From: Garcia nutans
Lineage: Eukaryota > Streptophyta > Magnoliopsida > Malpighiales > Euphorbiaceae
Length of the DNA stretch: 64,000 nt
Direction: 5' to 3'
NCBI GenBank assembly: GCA_947685225.1
Contig: CANTUV010000014.1
Location: 8,680,001-8,744,000 of the forward strand
Below the pieces are notes generated by a model. The model was given only the letters and a program-made list of their open reading frames with translations. It had not been told where the DNA came from and did no database searches. The position numbers and the translations under genes were made by a program. This document shows, piece after piece, positions 1-12,600 of the stretch; position 1 is the first letter of the stretch; every line of letters begins with the position of its first letter.

Positions 1-8
1 CACCCATT

Positions 9-159
9 GACACGCCCATGTCACTGGGCGTGTCACAGCTACTGTGAAACATTGCAAAAGGCACGCTTGGTGACACGCTCATATCCCTGGGAGTGTCAAT
101 GCTTCTGTATGCAGCATCAAGGGCACGTCCATCGACACGCCCATGACCATGGGCGTGTC
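9..159. repeat. Three-unit tandem repeat with internal hairpins
   Basis: Three diverged units at a spacing of 62-63 bp each contain an inverted repeat: 9-34, 72-97 and 134-159. In units 1 and 3 the arms are a perfect 10 bp (GACACGCCCA / TGGGCGTGTC) around a 6-nt loop; unit 2 has one mismatch and one G-T pair. The array runs off the left window edge, so its full length and parent element are unknown. It is GC-rich against AT-rich surroundings, which suggests a piece of a larger repetitive element. Confidence 0.7.
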
Positions 160-399
160 TATTGATGAATTTTGCTCTTTTCTTCTACTTTCATCCGTAA
201 TTCCTCCGAAATGTCCATAAGCCTCAAAATACAGAGAATTTCTGAAATTAACTCTAAAATACACTTTGAACAAACAAATTAAACTCAATTGGATAATAAT
301 CATATTAAGAAATAGGAATAAAATATCATCAATTGTGCACTTATCATTGCCCAACATTTTGAAAGGCATAATATTAACTGATTGTATGAACATGCCTTA

Positions 400-1041
400 T
401 ATTAGATATAAATAAAAGCAAAATATATTTTTCTAAAAAATATATATAATATGTAATAGATTATATGTAATATATATGATGACATATATGTTAAATATTA
501 AATTGCAATATAAAATAAATAAATAAAATTTTAATATTTTAATAAAGGCTTAATAATTTGGTTGTGTTCCAGAGAGACACAACCATACCAAAATGCACTA
601 TAAAATTTAAAATTATAGCTTAATTTTCAGTTATTATTTTGAAGTGTTTTATGAACTTCAATAAAGTCATGTTCTTTTGTAAAAAGTTATATTGATTTTA
701 AAAGACATGACTATTAAATAAGGATGTGTCTTTTATGAAAAGTTATATTATTTCTAAAGAAAGACATAACTCTTATTTAAATAAAGTTATAACTTTTATA
801 AAAAATTATATTATTTGTGAAAAAAATGATTTATGACATTAAAATCTATATATATGTGATGAAAGATTTTGAGAAGATGTGAAAATTAATAGAATTCTAC
901 TTTCACTCTCTTGTCTTGTCTTGACTTTTTTTTTCTTTCTCAATTTTACTTATTCAAAGGTATACACAAGAAATACCTCTAGAAATTATTATCTAAAGAT
1001 ATTTGTGTAGTTTTGTTGTATACTAAAAGTAATTTGTCATA
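400..1041. other. AT-rich intergenic DNA, no gene seen
   Basis: No coding signal or recognisable element was seen. There are short diverged repeats of a motif like AAAAGTTATATT around 680-830, probably remnants of an old repeat. Confidence 0.4.
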
Positions 1042-1050
1042 GAATTGTGG

Positions 1051-1389
1051 CTGTGGCGGAACCAGAAATTTATCGAATGGGGCAAAATTTACACAAAAAA
1101 ATTATCGATCAGAAATTCATCGAAAGAGGGGTAAAATTTACACAGAAAAAATTACCGATGAGTAATTATAAATTTATAGTTCCAATGTTATTAACCTAAT
1201 TATAATTTATAGTTTAAATTTCATTAAGTTAATCACAATTTATATTAAAATTTTATTTTATATTCAATATTTTAATTTATTATATAATTTATATAGTTTA
1301 TTTGTGTGTATATATATATATATATACACATGTGGGGGAGGGGAGGAGGGTCCATTGCCCCCCTAGCCCCTCCTCGCCCTCCGCCTTTG
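1051..1389. mobile_element. hAT-type non-autonomous element (MITE), 339 bp
   Basis: The left end reads CTGTGGCGGAACCAG and the right end, reverse-complemented, reads CAAAGGCGGA. This resembles the CAGTGGCGGA ends of plant hAT elements. It is flanked by a perfect 8-bp duplication AATTGTGG (1043-1050 and 1390-1397), the duplication size made by hAT transposases. The interior has no coding capacity and ends in a G-rich then C-rich stretch around 1333-1385. A (TA)n run lies at about 1310-1326. Confidence 0.75.
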
Positions 1390-1689
1390 AATTGTGGCAA
1401 CCTTATGTATCACTTAAAAGATAGTATAACACACGCCTTGAAATTATAGTCAAATTCATTCTCCATTTCTTCATACCACATATTTTTCCTAACAATATAT
1501 GCAATATATTTAACATATTATTTGCAATATATATAATATATAACATATAATAGATTATATATGTTAAATATATTACATATGTTAAGAAAAAATAAACAAA
1601 TATAGTAAAAGAGCACAAAAGAACGAAAGTGAATGAAGAAGAATTTCTTATTATTTTAAGTTATCTCTACAATGGTAGTAATATCCCTA

Positions 1690-3000
1690 ATTATAATTAT
1701 AACCATAATTTGATTAATTAGAATCATCGGTTTGAAATTGTCAGTTTCGGCTCATGATAATAATGAACCTCAATCTTAATCGGTAAGAATCGGTATGGTT
1801 AAGGATCAGACTCTTAAATAATGGGTCGATTTCAGTTTCGGTTTGTACCGCTAATTCAAATCGGTTTTCTTTTTCTGAATTTATATTTTTAATAAAAGTA
1901 ACTATAATTGATATTTTTTCATGAGATTGAAAACATGACTCATAAATTTAATAATATTAATTAAGTTAAATAAAATAATATTAATTGTAAAAAATAATAA
2001 CAAAATAATAATTATTATTATGAATATAGAAATAACAAATAATAACAACAACAACAACAACAATAATAATGATTATGATGATAAATTTTTGCAAAAATAA
2101 AATTTTTATTGTAAATATATGTATTTAACTATATAATTTTTTACTATTTAATATTGCAATTGAATTCAATTCAACTAAACTCAACAAAATTTTAGTCCAA
2201 AGTCAATTGAAGTTGGCTATGTAAATTTTGATACAACTAAAGAAAAAGAAAATAAGATTCCTAGTCAATATAAAATATACAGATATTTATTTTTTTGGTA
2301 GAAATATCGGATCAAGGAGCTGTTATGGCATTTTATTTGCCTTTTTAAATATTTTTTTTTCTATATATGTAATTCCTCCTATTTTAATAGGTTGTTGCAT
2401 TCTTTTAAAAATTTCTTTATTTGTAATTAAAGTTTATGTAACTCTAACTCTATATATTATAACCGTTTAGAATGTGATAACAGTTTTCAAATTTCAATAA
2501 AATTTTAAAAATAACTTTATCTCTTTTTTTTAAGCGTTCAACAATCTTTAAATCAATGATTGCTTATTTGTTTCTATATTTATGGGTATTCTTAGACTAA
2601 ACATGGTTGTAGAAAATATTTTCATAACTTTTGTTACATCAAATTCTCTTTTTCACTCAGAGCGATTGAGGTATAAGAAAAAATTTTAAAAAAAATAATT
2701 CTAAAATTTTAATTTTGAACTAAAAGTTATATATATTTTTAATATATATTAAAAATTAATATATGTATTAATATTATACATATTAAAATATATACATATT
2801 TTTTATAATATATATTAATTTTTATATTTTTTTTATTTTTACCGTTCAGGCTCTGGATCGCCGCCAATTCTAGCTCTGATTCAAGTAATCATGAATTTAA
2901 ACTAGATCCATTATAAACTGGTCTTGGTTCTTATTATGAAACGATTTTTTTGATTCCGGTTAAGTAATTGTCAGTTTACGGTATAGACAATAAGAAAATC
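1690..3000. repeat. Degenerate repeat region with CGGTTT/GGTTCGG-like ends
   Basis: The left part (1725-1870) is rich in motifs such as TCGGTTT and TTTCGGTT, and the right part (2840-2960) in related complementary motifs such as CCGGTTAAG and ACCGTTCAG. The ~950 bp between is AT-rich and non-coding. This arrangement is typical of old non-autonomous hAT elements, but clear terminal repeats or target duplications were not found. Confidence 0.3.
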
Positions 3001-3356
3001 ATAGCCATGATTACCTATTTATAGGGTATATATTACAATCTCATTATATATAGAATTAAGAATTACAATCTTATTACAAATAGAATCAAAGAACATATAA
3101 CTTAATATAATAAATGATGAGTTGTAGAATTCTAAGATTTATAGGATTCTAAATGACAAAAGTTATAAACATTCACTCCCTATTTCATTCACAATAGCAT
3201 ATATTTAATTTATTTTTATTATATAATATTTTTGAAAACTATTTTTTTTGGTTATTTATGTAATTTTCCCTAACTAGAATTGAATCCACAAACATGTTTT
3301 TTTCATTTATTTATTTATTTGAGAATGCGAATATGCCTATTTTCTACTGTAAAAAA

Positions 3357-3363
3357 TATAAAA
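3357..3363 (+). promoter_or_regulatory. Possible TATA box of the Prune-like gene
   Basis: TATAAAA lies 260 nt before the proposed ATG at 3623, after an AT-rich stretch and before a purine/pyrimidine-rich leader that looks like a 5' UTR. A single short motif in AT-rich DNA is weak evidence. Confidence 0.35.
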
Positions 3364-3622
3364 TGTAGAACTGTCCAAGACAAACATTTTCCCGCGTCCA
3401 TGGCGAGAAGGGAATTGAGAGAAGAATCCTACATTTCCTAGAAATCGAGAAAGACAAATTCAAACGAGTTGCTTCCACAATAATGGCGGATTCTACAACT
3501 ATGTTGTCTCTTCTTCTTCTTGTTCTCTTTGGGATCTGCCGTCTTCTCACATTTTATCAAAACCATCAATTTCCCTCTCTGTTTTTCTTCAATCTTTGTG
3601 TTCCTCTTTCTCGTTCATCGTC

Positions 3623-6600
3623 ATGAAGTCTCCCAGAGGACCGGCCCTGCAGGTTTCTTCTACTTCTGTTCTCTTTTTCTTGATTTTCTCAATTAGGGGC
3701 TTTGGCCAATGTTCTTTTTCCTGAAAATCATACTATTTGTTTCATCTTTGAATCGCTTAATCTCGCTTTTATCAGTGCCTCCATTTTTTTTTTTTCAATT
3801 TGCTTTTCTTGTTGCTATACTGTCTGAGAGATTCAAATATTACTTTTGCTGGTTCAAGTAAGAATATTGTGATTTTGTAGAATTAAGCTCTTTGATTGTA
3901 GAAATTCATCATTATCGTTATTTCCGTTTGCGAGATTCAAATAGAATTTTGCTAGTTCAAATTAGGATTTGAAACAAGAAAATATAGTCAAAACTAAGCA
4001 TTTTATTGAAATTCATCAGTATCATTATCATTATTTTGGCTACTTTAAATTAAGCTTTGGAAACATGGGAATTTAGTCAAATTAAGCTTTAATTATGGAA
4101 ATTCATTATCATCTTTATTATTATATTTTCTCCGTGTTCTTCATTATATATACACTATCTGTTCATTTATTTTTCCCCTTTTATTTTGAGAGAGAGCAGA
4201 GGATACTAACATTTGCTTCTACCATGCTACTAATTTGCCTTTTTCTTGAGTTATTATTATCATTGTTGTTGTTTTTTTGAAATGTTTATCTTTTGGTTTC
4301 AAGGAACCCTATGTCCGTGCCCAAGAGAATCCATACTTTAATGGTCTCCTAAGAACTGGTCTAGAAAGAGGAGATAATATCTCAAGAGATCAGGCTTCTA
4401 CCATAGACTTTCAAGGAAATGATGGAAGGCATAATATTTCTCGGACCACATCGGACATTAGTGATGCAAGAAGTAAAAACTTTACTCAGGATATGTCTGA
4501 GAAGTCCATGGAATCACCAGAAGATGACTCATCCTCAGATATTGCTCTGAATCCCATTGGGCAGTCTGCATCTGGGAAATTGTCAAAGATTGCTAAAGCA
4601 ACTTCATTTGCGTTCCCAAATTTTGAATCTGACTTGAGCATTGAGTTAGGCGATTCATGTGATTCAGTGAAAGAATCTAGCCCTAAGACTTCTGAAGCAA
4701 TTGAGGAGAATCATATGTTATCTCTCCTACCAAGACCTTTAAAAGAAAAATCGTACAGCATGAATAAAAGGAAACAGAACTTGTCAAAGATACCACTTCC
4801 TCAGTCTGCAGCATCATTTTATCAAGGATCAACACCACAAATTGAGATTGTGGAATCATGTGAAGGCATTAATAGGCTGAATGCATACTTAAAAGCCAGA
4901 CGAGATGATGTTAGTGCTGGTGTTCCTGGAAGATTTTTGCTTGCTGTAATTGGGCAAGATGTACCTGGTAATTTTATTTGATCTACTCAGATAATACTTC
5001 TTGATCACCTCTCTCAACATTTTATTTTTAACTTCCATAACGAACTGCTGTTTCTTTATCATTTTGCCTTGGAGAACCCTTGTATGCGTTAACTTAGCCT
5101 AATGGGGTTTATGTTTAGACTAACACTTGAAGAGAGTGGACAATGCTTTAAAGATTAAACCAACTCTTCCATTTCATTGACTGAAAATTTTATGGTCGAT
5201 ATAGAAGTAAAAATTTATTAACATTATAAAGATCTTAACATCACGTTATTCATTCTTGAATTTGGTTGGGGTTCCATGTCAATATGTTGTTGTGCTTGAA
5301 ACTGCATGCTGTTTTTTACTTCTTTTTAATTTCATGAATTCATAACGCAACATCAAAGGATTCCTGGTGAAACTTCGAACTTGAATAGGGAATTTAGAGT
5401 ATCCAAAATTTGGTTCAAATTCAGAATGATTGGTATTGCCAGCATATTCTCTCTCTCTCTCTCTCTTGTTTCTGTCTACATTTCCATTTGTCCATTTAAT
5501 GGCTAAGTGGATAGGTGGTTTAGCTGAAGGCCTTTCTCATCAATTTCTGATGGAGCTGTCATTTTAAGAACCATTTCTGCTGGGATGTACAATAGAGTCC
5601 TTATTCCTCAGTATGAGTGATAAACATCTTATCTCAATGATAAGATTGTTGCCTAGTCTACATTGGGATCCTATAAGTGTTAAAACTCTCTCAATGATCA
5701 GCAAAAATACAAAAAAATGGAGGAGGAGAAGAAAGAGCTGCTAATATTAGCCTAGAAAATTCGGTAAAAGATATTGTTGGGAAAAATGAGTGCATAATTA
5801 ATAAGCAGCATACATTCATTTTTAGGCAATGATAATAGATATTGAGAATGATATTTGAAAGATATATCTTGGGGTTTATCATGTAGGCACCTCAATGCCA
5901 TAAATGATGTTGCTAACTTGTAGAAGAGAGACATCTTATAAGTATGAGAAAAAAAAATCGAAATGACTGCTTAAGGACAAAGTCTGAAACTCTATCAATA
6001 TTTATAAGATATTTGGCCTAGCCAGAAATCAACTATAAATAATATGCTCTTGTAATTATGATCTGAACTTTTGCAGATGTTGGATCCATCGCCTCAACTA
6101 TCATATATGCCTTCTATTTGAATGAAACTCTTAACAGTGACCAATTATGCGCTGTACCGGTAATCAATATGAAAAGGACAGACCTTAGCTCTCATGCTGA
6201 ACTAAAATGGTTACTGGATTCATGCCAAATCGATGAGTCATCCTTAATATTTGTAGATGAGGTATACTTTGTTGGACTGCTCTTTGCTTAAAACTTTTGA
6301 TACTGAGTTTGAGGAACATGCACTGCATGCAAGATATCAGGTCAAAGATTACCCAAATAAACATACATAACCTAGATATAAAATAATGAAAAAACAAGTG
6401 CAGAAATATTTTGCAACTTATGTGCATCTTTTTGTATGCTCTACGTGCAAGTGACCAAAGATTTTGAACTTTCTGGGATAAAAAATTACTTGCACGCTGC
6501 TTTATGAAAATACATCAGTACTAATCAAAATCTGTCCCATTACAAAGTTCTACTGGCCCCAATTAGTCAATTGATAATTGTAACAATTAGTGCTTTTGAC

Positions 6601-9600
6601 TTCTAGTATTGCTCAACAGGAGTAACACTAGTTTCTCATGGATATTTAGTAATTCTACATAAAACTCATTCTACCGACTGCAAATTTGTCTTTTCTATAA
6701 ACCTCAGTTTTTTTTTTTTTTACTTTAACAATCTATCATAAGCACATTTCTTTGGTATTATCTGTATGATTTTATTTGGATTTCTTTCTGTATTAGTTTG
6801 TGATCATTTATTGATATCATTATTAACCATAGACACTATCAAGATTAAATAATTGACTTCAATAATTTGACACATTGTTAGATGGAGCATGGTTAACCAA
6901 TATTCTAATTGCATAAAATAATTACTCAATGCAAGTAATTTAAGAAATTACATATGGTGTATGCTATTTTGTACTTAATTTCGCCCGTAGTTCTTGAACT
7001 TATACCATTAAACTTTAATTTATTATTTTTTTCGTCTTTAAACTTATATCATGGTAATATTATGTCTTTGTCTCAAATTTTCATTTATTCTCTTTTGATG
7101 CGGCGCTACGTTTGCTATTTATTACAAGTGATCTTTTGAAAATTTGATTTAGTTCCTATGGATAAAGAATTTGTGTGTTTTTGTTAGTAATTTTGCACTC
7201 ATGATCTTAAGTTTTGGAGGGATTTCCATTGTCGTCCCTAATCTTTAATTTGCAACGTAAAACTCTCCAAATATTAATTGAATTCCCAGTAAAGTTCCAA
7301 TTAACGGATTTCGTCTGAAGCATTGTAAGATGCTAACACGGCATCCCAGAGGATGTGTGGGGCCACGTCAGGCAATGTATCCCAATTATTCTTTCTCTAA
7401 TATTTTTTTTCTGACTTTAGTTTTAGTGAAATTAAATTTCACTTGTGATCTCTAACTTTTAAATGCTGTCCCTGATTTTCAATTTGCAACTCAAAACATC
7501 TTGAGATTTAAGTAATTGTGCTAATATGTCAAGGCTGCAGGTTATAGACTTGCATTCGGCAGTGGACTTTTTTTTATAGATATTTTTTTGCTTTTTCAAT
7601 AAAATAAAATATAATTAGATTATGTTTTTCTAATTATATTATCTCTAATTTTTTAGATTATATAGATTTAATTTTTCCTTTTTTATTAACAAATTAAATC
7701 ATTTTTTTTAGATTTTTAAAATGAAATATAATCAATTTGATCCGTTTTCTAGACTGTGAAAATAATAATCTAGAGTTCATTTTGAAAGCTTATAAAAATG
7801 TATTTTTGGTTAATTTGTTTTCCTTTTACTATTTAGAAAATTTTAAAAATTAATGATTAGAAAAAATGATGAGAAAAGATTTATTTTAAAAATTCAAAAA
7901 TTGATTTAATTTTATAAAGAAAAAAAAAGAAAAGTCAACTTTATTTTATTTAAAAATCGGAGATACTATAATTAGAAAAAAAATTTATTTTATTTTATTT
8001 TATTTTAAAAATAAAAATAAGAATTTTTTAAAAAAAAAATAATTAGCCCAAATTTTAAGGTGTTTTGAGCTACAAATTAAAAGTCAGGAATGACGGTTGA
8101 CGGCTTTCAAAGCTTGGAGCAAAACTAAAGTCAGAAATAATTGAGAGAAAGAATAAGGGGACGAATGGTGCTGACGCGCTTAATGTCACATAGCAACGTC
8201 ATAACTGTAACTTGCTTGGGACTTCAATTAAAATTTGAGAAGTTTTGTGTTGCCAATGGAAAACCCCCAAACTTTGGTGACTGGGAATGCAAATTACTCT
8301 TAAGTTATGTTTCTTTTCTTAAAATTCTGGAAGTAGTGCGGTGTTAAACTAAGGTTTAGGCAACTTGTTCAAGTGAAATGATGCCCTCGAGTAATGAAAT
8401 GTTGAGCAGATTGACCTGTCATATTATGATTTGTTTGGGAGTCTAAAGCTGGTTCTGCTGAATGGGCCCAAGCTCCCGACCAAACAAGAGGTAATAATTT
8501 GGTGAAAGAATCGACTCTCATTTTGATTATGGCCACTATAAATGCTTGATATTGTTACTTTCATATTTGAACAGCCATTAAAGGGAGCGGTAGTTGAAAT
8601 ATTCAATTGCAAACTGGTATGTTTTGTTAAATCAATGTCGTTAACTCTAGAAAAATTCTCTTGTTTTTGTATAAGTTTCTGTGGTGTGAAAGCACATAAT
8701 TCATCTCTCTGTTTTACAGGGTGAGTCTATATACCCTGGGGTACAGAATGTCACAATGGGGCAGGTATGATACTACATTATGCCTCCATGATAATCTATT
8801 CATGTTTTGGGAATGAAATCTATTTCGGAATCAACTGACAAGTTCTGGTTTCACCATTTTATGGATGATGAAGGAGACGGTAATTCTTTAGAAGATCTTG
8901 AATGACCAAATAGAACAAATAATAGATCACTCTTCAAGACTATTTGTAAAATTTTTTTTAGTAATATTTCTGTTGTAAGAGAAGTCATTAAAAGACTCTA
9001 ATCGGAATGCATCCCATGAACTAAAGCTAGAAAATAATTTGCAAGACGAGGAGTCTAGTCTGCAAAATCTAATACTGCATAAATGTCTGCAAGATATTGT
9101 CCTTTGTATCCAAATGAACAATTTTACTCCAAGAATCAAAATTAATGGAGTGAGCTTATTCCTCTGTCTCAAATTCTATTGGAAGCTTCGCCTGTCTTCC
9201 TACTAGCCTTCTGTCAACATTTTAGAAGCCTTCAACTTATCTCTAATCCTTTCCTGATAGTGAGATTTACATGAGAGATCCCCTCGTAGACCCTTCAATT
9301 GAAGCCTAAGGCTATACCATTGTGAATATCAGCCACCAATCTCCACATCAGTACTCACAATAATCCCACGTGGATAAAAATTTCCTGACCTTATATTCCT
9401 GTCACACCGAAAAAAAAATTGAAATTCTCTCCACCTGCAGTGGTAAATGACAATATGATGTATAATCTAATGCTTTTTGGTGGGTCTGCCTGACTGAGAC
9501 ACTCATAGGCAGCTCAAATGGTATCAAGAGGCTCTGTAATGGCATAAGATTAGCTGGTCTAACTAACTAGACTAATCAATCTAGCATAGATTTGAAATAC

Positions 9601-12600
9601 TTCTAAAGTTGTCGTCTTCTAAAGTGCTTCCGTAGCCAAAAGAGGTAACGCTATTTGGAGCACACAAACTAGTCATTTCCACTCTACATGAAGGATTTGA
9701 TCATATGAATGAAATGGATTGTTTTTGCCTAGAAAGTGGAGACTGTTAAAGTTGTTGCAAAGACTTTTAGATGCTTTTGTTGAATTGCAAAGATGACATT
9801 AGATTGCTCTGTGCATGAAGGTATGAATACAAGGATATTTCTAATTCAATTGTATTTGTTACTTATAGTTCAATTTATTTGTTTAAAGCCTGCAATGCTC
9901 CATAAGTTGTCGAGCTCCGAATGAGGTTGAAATCCCCTACATTAGTTGCTTCTCCTTAAAATCACAACCTTCCAGATAGTTGTTAAAGACAGAGTCTTGA
10001 AGAGATTCTAATGGAACATTTAAAACCTCAGATCAATTCAAAAGATCATAACTTGCTGGATCAATTCAAGAGCAGGTTCTGATTTTAAGATCATACTGGG
10101 TGCATTTTCTAAATATAAATAATTATCAAACATGTCAGGATCCTAAACATTTAAGCATGCGTAAATGTTATTTGCTGACTTTGTATTTCTTTTTAACCCA
10201 CTATGTCACCTTAAACCAATACGGGTTAGGCTATTGCATACATACAGGAGTCCTCTTGCTGCACCCTCATTGCTGAAAAGTTTGCCCTTGCTTCACCAGA
10301 GATTTTGGCTGGACAAGGATTCAGTAGACTTTTGGTACTTAATCACCTCTTCACTTGCCTTTCCAATTTTTTTTTTTCCAATTCTTACTTGTTTGTAACA
10401 ATTAAAAAGTATATATATGTATACAAGCACATTTTTTTTACTTTAATACTACATACTTACAGTTTGGGTTGTTTTTATATATTAACGTAGTTTTGCAGAA
10501 ATTATACACTATCCCATGGCTTTCTTGGCACATATTAGTTTTATCAGTTTAATTTCCTATTCATTTCATTTTCCCTTTGCATTATTTATAAAAACATGAA
10601 ACAATATCTGTTAAATTTTGACTTTTAAGCCAAATTACTCCTCTGCCACTCAAATTTTATTTTCTTAAACCCCTCCCATTCCTTTAAATTGTTGGTCCTC
10701 TTTTTTGCATGCAGTTGGCCGGCATCCTCTTGGATACTGGAAACCTCACTGGCCCAGGGTGTACAACTACAGACAAGTATGTGGCAACATTGTTGGTCAA
10801 TGGTGCTGGTCGCTTTGGTTCCAATGGTCTTTACCAACTTTGTACGTCTGTTTTGTCCTTTTAACTTCTATTTGGAATTCAAAGCTTGCTGATTTTTGCA
10901 CACTATGCATCTTTTTCTTACATTGACACTTCCAATTCTAATTTATTGAGCTAAAATTTGTATTTGCAGTAAGACACAAAATGTATGATATCTCTGATCT
11001 CAGAGTAGTTGACATATTGCGCAAGGATTTTAAGAAGTGGACAAGAATAGGTATGGTCTTCCACTGATCTCCTATTTCATTGTTTATAATGCAGCTGATT
11101 TTATGGTGCTATGAGTTTTTATTATCATGGATAATTTGATTATTTCAACTTATAATTCACATGATACTATATGAAAAGCTTTCTTCCTAGGTTGCTGCAT
11201 CTCAAGTGCAGTAGTGCTGCCTTACAAGTTATATTGATATCCCAGCATATTGTTAATGAGCTGATTTTAGTGTGAAAATATTGTTGGCATATGGGTGTTA
11301 GACCAACAGAGACTTTGTGATAGTGAGTTTTGTTGGTGAGATAGCGGATAGCATTTTTAGGTCGATAAAGATGAAAAAATAGAAATAATTGTACTGAGGT
11401 ACATCCATGAAATAAGCAGATCCAACATCCTTTTATGAAAACATTCATGAACTTCCTTGACATGTGAGTAAGGTATGATTTTTTTGGGGGAATACAGGGA
11501 TATCAGGATATAAATTTTAGTGGATTCAAACTAAGCATCTATCTTATGATAAAGATATTTACCATCAACTATCAGTCAGCATGTATTCACTGTATGCTTT
11601 TTAGAATAATGATTTAATATCAAGTCATGAATTACATGATTTCTATTTTCTTTTTATTATTATTTGGATAATATCACATGGAAACTTCAATCATTAATGT
11701 TTCAGCTGATTATAAAAGCCTGCAATAGAATCCCCAATCTCCATGACTGCATAGTCTGCTGATTTGGGATTTCAGGTGCCCTTGCTTATTAGTATTATTT
11801 TCTTCATTGTGTTTCAAACTTCACTTGCTTTTTGTGACCTGGTGCTACAGTTATTTTGTCTATGGACTTATTACTTGATGATTTGGCAGACTAAGAACTG
11901 CAAATATATTATAAAGTTGCACTCAAGCATCGTAAAATATAACAACATTCTTTATCACCTCTTTTCTCATAAATAGATGCATATGCGCCATTCGCCCGTC
12001 TATTTTATTTGAGGTGTACTTGAAATGTTTTACCTTATTTGTGAACTGTTTACTCATTTCTCATTCTTATTTATTGTGAGATGATATTATTTTTGGCACA
12101 TGCACCATTATGATGATCTCGTCTTTTAAAAAGGAAATTGTTTTACCAGGTAGGCCAGATAGTGCTGGTTCAAGGTCATTGTTCTCACATATTGGGATGA
12201 GTTCAATTGGCATATCAATTGATCAACTCCTTGCTCGTGAGAATAGTTCAACTGAAGAAATCAAATATTTCCAGCGTGAGTAAACTAATACATACCCAGC
12301 ATCAAATTTTAACTCTATGAATACATGTGGGCCAGTGATGCAGTAATAACTCTTCCAAGTAGCATTTTTCTGTTTTCATGTTGAGGCCTAAATAGACGTA
12401 GTACTTGAATGTTAACGCCTTATTACTAAGACACGGTTGCTTTAGATGCACATCCTAGGTTGCTTTGCCTCGGTTTCCCTACTGCAAAAATATAATCTTA
12501 TTGCATATTTTACATGAAATCTTTTGCTTTTTTATGATGCTCTTAAGCCTTTATTGCAGTCCAAGTTTTCGTTTATCAATTAGGGTTTTTTCTAGAGGGT

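Noticed and set aside
6950..7110. A further Mutator-type terminus (ACTTAATTTCGCCCGTAGTTCTTG)
   Set aside because: It resembles the ends of the element at 13097-14267, but no partner end or duplication was found nearby.
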